NCBI GenBank assembly: GCA_948146395.1
Contig: OX411556.1
Span: 3,285,001 to 3,349,000 of the forward strand
Reading direction: 5' to 3'
DNA: 64,000 nucleotides
Origin: Fragum whitleyi
Lineage: Eukaryota; Mollusca; Bivalvia; Cardiida; Cardiidae
Part shown: positions 60,301-64,000 of the stretch, one piece after another
How positions within the stretch are numbered: position 1 is the first letter of the stretch
Layout: every line of letters starts with the position of its first letter
Translations under genes and position numbers: made by a program
Notes under the pieces: model-generated
Told to the model about the DNA's origin: nothing
The model's database searches: none
What the model saw: the letters and a program-made list of their open reading frames with translations, nothing else

Positions 60301-63232
60301 GTCTGTGGACTCGACCCGTATTGTATCTACACCACGACACTGTGAACGGGAGAGAAAGATAGGATGAAATCTAAACAGAGAGATAGAGAAAGAACAATAT
60401 GTACGTAAAGCAATAACAAACAAAAAAACTGAAAACAATTTCTATTCTGTCACTTGAATGAAACATGAAAGTTATCACTTTATATTAATTATGGTAAACT
60501 TTATACATGTCTATTGACAATGATGAACTTTCAAATTGAATTACAAAAAAAACTCGTTCACATTGTTCAGCGAAATCAGAATTCAACAAAACATCCTTTT
60601 GATAATCCACTGTAGCTCAAATGACGCAATGGGCACTCCTCATTTCAGAACGGAAAAATGATTATGGGATTTAAATTTACGAAATTTAAACTCTTTAATC
60701 AAAACAAATATTTCCTGATTTCTAGTCTAGTACAAATTTGGCATTGGAAATTCTTAATGTCTGTTTTTAATTTGAATCGCCATCCGTAATTGAAAGTGCT
60801 TTGTTTAATTCACTTTCAATAGACAATGCCTTTTTTCAAGGACAGATTCATAATTTCTTACAGAGAAGTTTGAGAAACCAGGTCAAATAGGTTGCTTTCA
60901 TCGATGTTACAGTAAGTAACATCGTGAATTTGATATTCACATCGATCAAATCATTCTAAATCTCTCACTCGGCGCTCAATTCACGTACTTCAAACACTAT
61001 CTCATTCAAAAACCGCCCGAATTCGTTTGAGAAAGCTTCGAAATAGTTCATACCGATTTATATTTCACTCAAATTATCCACGTGATTATACTAATTGATA
61101 GTCGGACGTTGATTTCAAAGCGTCTGATTAACGGAGGTAATAAATCATCGTTTATTTCGTCCAATAGAACGAAGTTATCGATATTGTATTACCTCTCCTT
61201 ATTTCATTCAAAACTTGCTCATCTAACTCATTCAATTTCCTTCCGAAGTCATTCCAAAATCATTCACCTTGTCAATTTTACGATGTTATTAACTTTATAT
61301 GAAAGATTTGTTCTTTGACCGTTCGGTGGATTTTCGAGGGCATTTTCGGACAATTGGAGTATGTCTTTTTAGGTTGGTCCTTTGTGGTAAAATCTGATAG
61401 TTGTCCTTTTCGGTCTTGTTCTTTTTGGACTGAGCCTTCCCACTGGGCCTTTTTTGACCCGATGGCGGTCCGTGGTTGTCACGATTTCGGATTTAACGAG
61501 ATTTGTTCAATTCTTGTCGTAATGAAACTAAATCTATTGTTTTATTATTATTATTATTATTTTCTTGGACAATCAAATTTGCTCTTTTTAATCGGTGGAA
61601 TTTAATATTTAAATTTATAAAGGTACGACTTACATGTATCATATAGTAAGACAAGTACATAATATGTCTTCAAACTGACACCCTTTGGGGGAATAAAAAC
61701 GAATATGTTGAAAGATTAACTATTGAGTTCAAACAAAAAGAGGTAAACACTTACAGATTTTGAAATTCCAAACTCAATAAAATCCCTTCTCCTAGGCTCT
61801 ATGACGTCGGGAAAGCTTTTAAATATCTCAACCTGAAAAACGTAACGTTCGTCTTATAAATGTTTTTATAATATGACCTTCGTCGCGGAATTGAAAAAAA
61901 AAAACATCGTTGGATATTCTTGATAACACAAAAATGTTATTAAAGTGGTTTTAATCATACAATTGAGTTAGGAACGTATAGCAACAATTTATTTCCGTTG
62001 TGAAAATGATATCATAATGCATTTTGCAAACGTCATTTCGCAAACGGTGTTATATGTTTCGCAGAATAATTTGCATCAATGAATTTCCCCGTTTGCAAAA
62101 ATGACGTGAGCAAAAATTTTATGACGTCATTTTTACAACGAAAATACATCGTTGTTATACATTCTGAGCTCATTCTTAGCCGCAAAGCCTGATCAGTATC
62201 TTCACTTTGCATTCTATACAAGCAACCGAAATTAAGTTCCTCTTGACATCACCATTGGTAGACGCGCTCTAGTTTTGTAATTGTTCAATTGTAAATGTTA
62301 ATGGGGCGAAGGCCTTATAACGTGAATAAAATTATTTGATTTGATTTGATTGATCCATATAGACATATGTGGATGCTTTTGAAATGTCGGTGCAAAAGAA
62401 CACATAACGGCTATAATTTCAATCTAACCGCATGAACTTCTATAAAACACCTCAACCAAGTTCAACACGGTATTTTGTAGTGTCGATCTGTTGTTGTTGT
62501 TGTGTTTGTTTGTTTCTTTGTTTCTTTGTTTCCTTCCTCGTTTCTTTCTTTCTCTTTCTTTCTTTCTTTTTTTTATTGTTATTGATTGTTTGGTTTGTCT
62601 ATGTTAAGATTGGCAGATTGTTGAAGCGGTAAACGGGACAAGAACTGTTTCTCAGTGAAGTTCAAACCGATAATAATATTTTCTTTATCATTTTCCAGTG
62701 TGGTTGCCATTAGTCGTACTACGGCTTGGTGAGGGTTATTATTACGTTAATCTACTCGCTCACTGAACGAATGATTCTTTTTTATACCTGTCCCGTCCCG
62801 ACCATCTGGAAACTCCATAAAATAAATAAAGATTTGGTATGTCTGCGCGGTCTGACTAGGATCGACCTTTAACGCATTACTCAGTTAGCCCCTTTTACAT
62901 TACGCGTCAAAATTATTTTCAAACTTCATACAGATAACCAGCCCTGCGTTCAGGACTGAAAACGTTAACGAAACGCTTTCGAAATGATATATCGCTTTGC
63001 ACGTATGTGTACGTGCAAAGCGGGGTATCACCTGAAAGCGCTCGCGAAACGCTTTTACGTCCTGAATACAGGGGAAATGTTTGCCGAAATCCAAGGGGCT
63101 GTCCCCTCCCCACGGTCCCCGTCCCTGGACTTACCTTTCCTGTGTGACCTTGTCCGTCCGTGTGGAAGTTTGGACAACCAAGTATAACGTAGTTACCGTC
63201 ATCGTGGAAATGAGCCGTGGCTATAGAATATC
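36238..63232 (-). CDS. integrin alpha subunit, gene span (19 exons seen; N-terminus beyond the right edge)
   Basis: Integrin alpha chains pair with a beta chain at the plasma membrane as matrix receptors. About 806 codons are visible. The beta-propeller carries three calcium loops (DVTGDGSEE, DLNWDGIND, DEDIDDNGYPD), each ending in a VGA/IGA-type strand, and DLLVGA..MFRTRP closes it. Thigh, calf-1 and calf-2 exons follow with typical Cys spacing, then a transmembrane helix and a CGFFKR tail. LWK-CGFFKR resembles the alpha3/alpha6 type and Drosophila alphaPS1, but subclass cannot be fixed without the N-terminus. No inserted I domain is in the visible part. Phases agree at every junction except 50906-50965 to 50182-50371, where two bases are unaccounted for. 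Missing: signal peptide and the first blades, about 250-300 residues. Confidence 0.95.
36787..40596. mobile_element. element B, copy 2, containing element C
   Basis: Ends TAGTCCGTTTGTCTTCTATA (left) and the complement of TAGTCCGTTTGACTTCTATA (right), with TA on both sides (36785-36786, 40597-40598). Aligns with copy 1 at 8435-9533 except for the 2.94-kb insert at 37202-40138 and the absence of the insertion at 8662-8857. Confidence 0.88.
37202..40138 (-). mobile_element. element C, copy 2: 2.94-kb TTAA-flanked transposon, inverted
   Basis: Flanked by TTAA at 37198-37201 and 40139-40142; element B copy 1 shows the unoccupied TTAA site. It is reverse-oriented to 31946-34885 and almost identical: corresponding short frames have the same translation apart from rare changes (for example Pro/Ser in the frame at 39696-39908). 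Both copies keep their ends, so transposition was probably recent. Confidence 0.9.
41367..44494. mobile_element. element D: CCCTAAAGTCGTCA-ended transposon with subterminal repeats
   Basis: About 3.1 kb with inverted ends CCCTAAAGTCGTCA. The AAAGTCGTCA motif (or a one-base variant) recurs near both ends: about 41405, 41573, 41597, 41614, 44090, 44103, 44476. The group at 41548-41625 forms a hairpin (acgacttttggacct with its complement). Clustered subterminal motifs usually bind transposase in hAT-, Mutator- or CACTA-type elements. No transposase frame is visible; target duplication unresolved. Confidence 0.68.
43680..44040. other. tRNA-like / SINE-like relics inside element D
   Basis: 43685-43760 and, on the minus strand, 43920-44040 contain tRNA-like phrases (gccaatttagctcagtttaa, agcacctgacttcaaaagtt, gattctattcccgagc). 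Structure is degraded, so these are SINE relics, not tRNA genes. Confidence 0.4.
44691..44813 (-). CDS. integrin alpha exon: transmembrane helix
   Basis: Encodes KVTVFVVEQATLVDEINIW and the hydrophobic helix IIIGSIAGAVVLLILVIVIL, ending LWK at a GTTAGT donor. Phase 0 both sides; the acceptor is tattttcag. Confidence 0.95.
45417..45518 (-). CDS. integrin alpha exon: membrane-proximal calf-2
   Basis: Encodes GKLEVHYTTEAKVTDPAIW and FVGKVVPWDETVSAK, phase 0 both sides. It joins directly to ALAKEE of exon 46395-46520. The open frame between them (45716-45994) does not fit in phase and is not used. Confidence 0.88.
45663..45713. repeat. perfect hairpin
   Basis: gcttttatcaggtgaa and its exact complement ttcacctgataaaagc around a short GC-rich loop; intronic, small MITE-like palindrome. 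Confidence 0.8.
46395..46520 (-). CDS. integrin alpha exon: calf-2 cysteine block
   Basis: Encodes NCDDPMYQCQTIECKIEDFE then SDKPEIEILIDVNENALAKE, phase 0 both sides. The NC..C..IEC spacing is the conserved calf-2 disulfide region of alpha chains. Confidence 0.92.
47449..47493 (-). CDS. integrin alpha small exon: calf-2
   Basis: Encodes GYPSQMCYIPGKDSQ and ends at CAG|GTACAA in phase 0, which fits the next exon (NCDDP). A longer reading through a Thr-rich stretch to a GTATGT donor at about 47377 would be in the wrong phase, so the short exon is preferred. The acceptor is only 11 bp from a MITE end. Confidence 0.75.
47505..47650 (+). mobile_element. TACAGTTA-ended MITE, truncated copy
   Basis: Starts TACAGTTACTTATATCGTGG and aligns with the left half of the 35811, 56372 and 60910 copies (ttgacattcatct, cggtgctccattcattc, aagatcac..aaaagataagatc). 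The right half is missing or unrecognisable. Confidence 0.75.
48092..48263 (-). CDS. integrin alpha exon: calf-1/calf-2 junction
   Basis: Encodes TSVSDQFRYKGDPSSSRTFD, then YIRNNGPSFLPKTYVNISVP and IKKGDTIIATIK. The first base completes the Asn codon of the previous exon (IYEN); it ends in phase 0 at GTAAGT. Confidence 0.9.
48350..48385. repeat. hairpin, gccgggaaatata palindrome
   Basis: gccgggaaatata..tatattcccggc, an inverted repeat in the intron upstream of exon 48092-48263. Confidence 0.75.
49125..49250. mobile_element. imperfect hairpin MITE
   Basis: Arms ggaacctaaatagatccgca / acatttcg and cgaaacgttgcgga / gtattacgggtc pair across about 60 bp of loop; intronic. Confidence 0.55.
49381..49466 (-). 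CDS. integrin alpha exon: calf-1
   Basis: Encodes AYQDINPDNDIFERRIPVRL and KYEVEIYE plus two bases; enters phase 0, leaves phase 2 at GTGAGT; acceptor cttttcag. Confidence 0.92.
50182..50371 (-). CDS. integrin alpha exon: calf-1 cysteine block
   Basis: Encodes SSAGIIGATCKSNKLDGVTL, FNCSADNIKMRQNENFKVSA and RETLLIGNKIDTMKDYID, ending in phase 0 at GTAAGT. It must start in phase 2, but the preceding exon found (50906-50965) ends in phase 0, so a small exon or an unrecognised splice site lies between. Confidence 0.9.
50906..50965 (-). CDS. integrin alpha exon: thigh/calf-1 strand
   Basis: A 60-nt exon coding VETEITNLVNFSYRANFTKE with aatacag acceptor and GTAAAT donor; it follows DILQ of exon 51543-51698 in phase 0. 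It resembles the 'N.gE.aY.a.l' strand of alpha chains. Two extra copies of its 5' part lie just upstream. Confidence 0.75.
50966..51225 (-). repeat. two tandem copies of the 5' part of exon 50906-50965 with its acceptor
   Basis: Units of about 100-108 bp repeat cctgtatgagaagttgacta, ggtttgtaatctctgt, tctacctgtattaaa and aggataaaccggtgaaatta. Copies 2 and 3 keep a recognisable acceptor and VET.ITNLVNFS-type coding but break off before the donor. This parallels the arrays at 6133 and 57845. Confidence 0.85.
51290..51480. mobile_element. partial copy of the 'ataatcgtttgttt' repeat
   Basis: gaggataatcgtttgtttca, ttgcattgagtgaatagcta, ttttcacgagttgcagagcc and the inverted second half. Matches the palindromic end of 4975-5425 and 54885-55280. 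Confidence 0.65.
51543..51698 (-). CDS. integrin alpha exon: thigh cysteine block
   Basis: Encodes IEFDIKCESAEKCSSDLDTS, VEMSLIGGRVGSNAVIVMED and TPIYVDLADILQ; phase 0 both sides; acceptor ttttttcag, donor GTAACG. I.F...C....C...L is the conserved thigh motif. Confidence 0.93.
52060..52265. mobile_element. large hairpin element
   Basis: Outer arms ggaattgaagactattttaa-like and ttaaaatagtcttaaattct pair across 52070-52230, with a perfect inner hairpin at 52136-52172 (accatatagaccaata with its complement). A 14-base C run sits at 52116-52129. Arm words also occur at 12320-12370 and 12600-12645. Confidence 0.6.
52564..52827. mobile_element. MITE with GAGGTGCGTTCGTTA ends
   Basis: Inverted ends gaggtgcgttcgttacagca and the complement of gaggtgcgttcgttagagcg, about 264 bp apart, with a taagattctcg-type palindromic interior. 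No other copy noticed in the window. Confidence 0.75.
52945..53235 (+). mobile_element. dispersed repeat with 'gaaaacagccga' end, copy 2
   Basis: Same family as 35431-35720, opposite orientation: caagggctccgcctacggag, aaatctaagtcgaaaaagtg, catctagagttatccccctt, gtagaaccagagatatcaca, ctccgaaaacagccga. It ends about 50 bp before an integrin exon. Confidence 0.68.
53287..53433 (-). CDS. integrin alpha exon: thigh
   Basis: Encodes KYKNKTEPRDAWKKVRVEGK, YELIENNADNFDLLDPILHN and DSGEPVTAD; phase 0 both sides; donor GTGAGT. The Y.L..N..dlldPIL pattern is typical of the thigh domain. Confidence 0.94.
54100..54653 (-). mobile_element. TACAGTTA-ended MITE, long copy next to an integrin exon
   Basis: The right end in complement reads TACATAAGTTACATTGTGAA then ATTAAC; the centre has aaaggaggtaatcaaatatc and gatatttattacctc blocks paired as in the other copies. 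It may be two overlapping members. The end at 54653 is 15 bp from exon 54669-54826. Confidence 0.68.
54669..54826 (-). CDS. integrin alpha exon: thigh, N-terminal part
   Basis: Encodes ISWTLEADTLFKSSEGGVSR, VVFRNNSESTLSENFTITVD and RTYILDVL. It starts with two bases that complete Ala after DLQET, and ends phase 0 at GTAGGT. Confidence 0.93.
54885..55280 (+). mobile_element. 'ataatcgtttgttt' repeat, copy 3
   Basis: agataatcgtttgtttcagt, catttcattgagtgaacaac, cacgagtggcaatataac, ttactcgaaaaacaaacgat, then gttgctatgcaaggttcatt and gtgacgtcagatag. Opposite orientation to 4975-5425. Confidence 0.68.
55342..55575 (+). mobile_element. SINE, 5'-truncated, with AAACAATC tail
   Basis: ccccgatggctgcactcatc, caccaatgggttgataatcg, gggatagcagctagaggcta, gtgatggtagtactggtgtg, gccgcgatatgactgcaata, gttaaaagcggc. 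The tRNA-like head is lost apart from its last bases. Confidence 0.8.
55639..55854 (-). CDS. integrin alpha exon: end of beta-propeller into thigh
   Basis: Encodes LLVGAQVSDAALMFRTRPIV, KISGDLTLTPNPIPLLPESL and SRGGMLCFTLQVTFELEGPG, ending at the DLQET split codon. DLLVGA..s.aal..RtRP is the invariant end of the seventh blade. Confidence 0.96.
56372..56795. mobile_element. TACAGTTA-ended MITE touching an integrin splice donor
   Basis: Left end CTACAATTAGTTACATCGTG followed by AAATTG; right end in complement TACAGTTAATAACATCGTGA. The centre carries gggaggtaataaatatcgct and tcgatagtggattacctccc. The right end starts three bases into the intron of exon 56799-56879, so the donor reads GTA followed directly by the MITE terminus. 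Confidence 0.85.
56799..56879 (-). CDS. integrin alpha exon: last calcium-binding FG-GAP loop
   Basis: Encodes GGGVDNGLRGFGWSLYGDED then IDDNGYP plus a split Asp codon; D-E-D-I-D-D-N-G-Y-P-D is a canonical calcium loop. Phase 1 both sides. Its donor GTATAC runs straight into a MITE end. Confidence 0.95.
56883..57354. other. integrin intron
   Basis: Nothing recognised apart from AT-rich sequence. Confidence 0.4.
57355..57670. mobile_element. 'cttagtgttttgtatgaaaa' hairpin MITE, copy 1
   Basis: Starts atataatacgtacttagtgt. It has a palindromic core (gtatgaaaaaaaatatctaa with its complement at 57470-57488), then gtttctaaaaataactgcat and tagttataagataaat. A second copy is at 59310-59612. Confidence 0.78.
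57845..58566 (-). repeat. tandem array of four decayed copies of integrin exon 58574-58687
   Basis: Copies near 57850-57970, 58190-58315, 58325-58440 and 58445-58560 share gagaatttgtcctccataat, acaagcaca and the ataaatacctgttattctct region (donor side) with the real exon. The 57850 copy keeps ctctttcaccattgtcgtac from the 5' half. In the 58325 copy I read an in-frame TGA. A hairpin MITE (58003-58072) splits the older copies. All appear non-functional. Confidence 0.85.
58003..58072. mobile_element. small hairpin MITE, 'cagttgtaactgcc' family, copy 3
   Basis: Near-perfect palindrome (gaaacagttgtaactgccta with its complement) followed by gagctgagccatcgatatg. Inserted within the decayed exon array. 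Confidence 0.85.
58574..58687 (-). CDS. integrin alpha exon: propeller blade between calcium loops
   Basis: Encodes VAIGAPYEDNGKGAVYIYHG then HGSCACIMEDKFSQRIT with split codons at both ends (Asp and Gly). It completes WDGIND-VAIGAP of the upstream calcium loop. It is the intact member of a five-copy array. Confidence 0.96.
59076..59205 (-). CDS. integrin alpha exon: propeller, second visible calcium loop
   Basis: Encodes TACGPIAILSGGASDPMYKS, then FARFGTSISSAGDLNWDGIN and one base. FG.S.s..GDLN.DG.ND is the FG-GAP calcium motif. Phase 0 in, phase 1 out; donor GTAACT. Confidence 0.96.
59310..59612. mobile_element. 'cttagtgttttgtatgaaaa' hairpin MITE, copy 2
   Basis: Parallel to 57355-57670: taatacatacttagtgtttt, gaggttgggagaattcataa, atacaatacactaagtaggc, gtttctaaaaataacggcat, gtatagttataagataaat. 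Confidence 0.78.
59651..59707. repeat. poly-A and (CA)n low-complexity tract
   Basis: A-rich run followed by acacacacacacac; the Cys/Phe-rich frame on the opposite strand is an artefact. Confidence 0.9.
59973..60108. mobile_element. 'gcaaagcggggtata' hairpin MITE, copy 1
   Basis: Ends ctgcgttcaggatgacaaag and the complement, with a long inner stem ccaattataccccgctttgc paired with its exact complement. Lies about 35 bp from the donor of exon 60145-60339; relative at 62940-63075. Confidence 0.82.
60145..60339 (-). CDS. integrin alpha exon: propeller, first visible calcium loop
   Basis: Encodes CRGVDTIRVESTDLERLQVG, TKFGAVVYTLDVTGDGSEEI and FVGAPYYSGKSVDEGRVFVY, ending MQGQ at GTTTGT. D-V-T-G-D-G-S-E-E then IFVGAP is an FG-GAP calcium loop. 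Phase 0 both sides. Confidence 0.96.
60910..61290. mobile_element. TACAGTTA-ended MITE, mid-intron copy
   Basis: Left TTACAGTAAGTAACATCGTG, right in complement TAAAGTTAATAACATCGTAA; centre gaggtaataaatcatcg and tcgatattgtattacctc. Unlike its relatives it is not next to an exon. Confidence 0.82.
61755..61832 (-). CDS. integrin alpha exon: propeller linker
   Basis: Encodes VEIFKSFPDVIEPRRRDFIE then FGISKS; phase 0 both sides; acceptor tttttcag, donor GTAAGT. It follows GHTGK of the upstream exon as the outer strand of a blade. Confidence 0.85.
61833..63134. other. integrin intron
   Basis: Holds the hairpin at 62940-63075, short pyrimidine-rich repeats at 62490-62575 and a TGACGTCA-type pair near 62100-62130. 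No exon seen. Confidence 0.45.
62940..63075. mobile_element. 'gcaaagcggggtat' hairpin MITE, copy 2
   Basis: Ends ccctgcgttcaggac and the complement of cctgtattcaggacg, inner stem atcgctttgcacgta with tacgtgcaaagcgggg. Diverged relative of 59973-60108; 60 bp from exon 63135-63232. Confidence 0.75.
63135..63232 (-). CDS. integrin alpha exon: most upstream exon in the window
   Basis: Encodes YSIATAHFHDDGNYVILGCP and NFHTDGQGHTGK, preceded by a split Gly-type codon. GYS.A......Y.i.G.P...G..GkV is the FG-GAP pattern of a blade without a calcium loop. Donor GTAAGT, acceptor caattacag. No further exon was found in 63233-64000. Confidence 0.92.
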
Positions 63233-63658
63233 CTGTAATTGAAGGGAAAATTGTTCATTCTTTCTTTTGTCTGTCAAAGTTGTGTTTCCGTAATGCCCGA
63301 CAAAATTAGTTTCATATCCCATAGAAATATTGTGTATACGGTAAGCTTGTACCCTTTCGACCGAAAAAGGTTTCATGATAAATTTACCTTAAACTATAAC
63401 AATTCGTGTATTATACATTTACGTCATAATGATCAAATGTAGAATTTCTAATTGTTTTCATAAACGTTAGAAGCTATTAACCTTCTTAGATAATGATTTA
63501 AAAAAATAAATAAAATTAGTTTTGTACATCAAGATTTGTGCTTTATGTTTGGCTGATAAAAATGGTTTCATTACTCAATGGAAATTATTTTGAGTGTGCT
63601 GCTAATTTTAACCTTTCGCAGAAAGTAATCCCATACAATATAATTTTGGGTATTTCCT

Positions 63659-64000
63659 TATACGAGGGTCATCCAATAAATAGTGAGACTTTTTCTATAT
63701 CTCGAAAACTATTGAAGATACTTAAACAGAATTTTACATGCATGTATATTATTTTCTTCTCCATTTATTTTTTACATAAACAAGTTCGTTACCATGACGT
63801 CGTGTTGATGACGTCACAAAGAATGACGTCATGGTGTTAATCATGGCCAGACGAATATCAAAATATCAAAAATGTTACGTCTTTTAAGTGTTTAATTTCA
63901 GAAAATTGAAGAAGATGGAAACGTTGTTTTGCAATGAATATTATGCAGGGATAAAGTACTTTCTGACTGTACCTTACGTCTACTGATTTTTTTAATCAGT
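63659..64000 (+). mobile_element. 5' end of a mariner-like element, running off the window
   Basis: Begins tatacgagggtcatccaata followed by aatagtgagac, resembling mariner terminal repeats of invertebrates (I rely on memory of the type). A TGACGTCA-rich leader and an ATG at 63843 follow; the frame stops after 14 codons. The far end is outside the window. Confidence 0.5.

Overview
The window looks like marine bivalve (mollusc) nuclear DNA. It is AT-rich, genes are cut into short exons by long repeat-filled introns, and much of the rest is made of dispersed repeats of types I know from bivalve genomes: tRNA-derived SINEs, repeats that open with 'acaagagggcc' or close with 'agtggagctaaa', hairpin MITEs, and CR1/Jockey-like LINE remains. 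No prokaryotic features, CRISPR arrays or rRNA genes were seen. Most long open frames are chance or repeat frames; the real coding sequence is in short exons with GT..AG boundaries that I read directly.

Two cellular genes are supported, both on the minus strand. (1) About 16.1 kb down to 1.55 kb: PSMC3IP (HOP2), the meiotic recombination accessory factor. Seven consecutive exons agree in order and phase; the final short exon is off the left edge and the first exon is only a weak guess. (2) From 63.2 kb down to 36.2 kb: an integrin alpha subunit. Nineteen exons cover the C-terminal three quarters (beta-propeller blades with three calcium loops, thigh, calf domains, transmembrane helix, and a cytoplasmic tail opening with CGFFKR). 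The N-terminus lies beyond the right edge.

Between the genes (about 16.5-36 kb) lie a full tRNA-derived SINE, a (TTCA)n tract, one CR1/Jockey-like LINE inserted into another, a third LINE relic, a dead Tc1-type transposase, 'gagctaaa'-type repeats, and the first copies of transposons that recur inside the integrin gene.

The last integrin intron (36.4-44.7 kb) is almost filled by nested transposons. A CAGGGTG-ended element (A) is split by a TA-flanked element (B), which is itself split by a 2.94-kb TTAA-flanked element (C). A fourth element (D), with CCCTAAAGTCGTCA ends, also sits in A. Single copies elsewhere in the window act as references: A at 29.7 kb; B at 8.4 kb, with C's TTAA target unoccupied; C at 31.9 kb. 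The two C copies are almost identical and face each other, so the exon coding the integrin cytoplasmic tail lies in the loop of a large inverted repeat.

Two further patterns recur. Exon pieces carrying splice sites are tandemly duplicated inside introns of both genes (6.1-6.5, 50.9-51.2 and 57.8-58.7 kb; a lone decayed copy at 12.2 kb). One MITE family (TACAGTTAATAACATCG ends) repeatedly stops within 3-28 bp of integrin exon boundaries. I see no clear new enzymatic or defence system; the novelty is in genome architecture.
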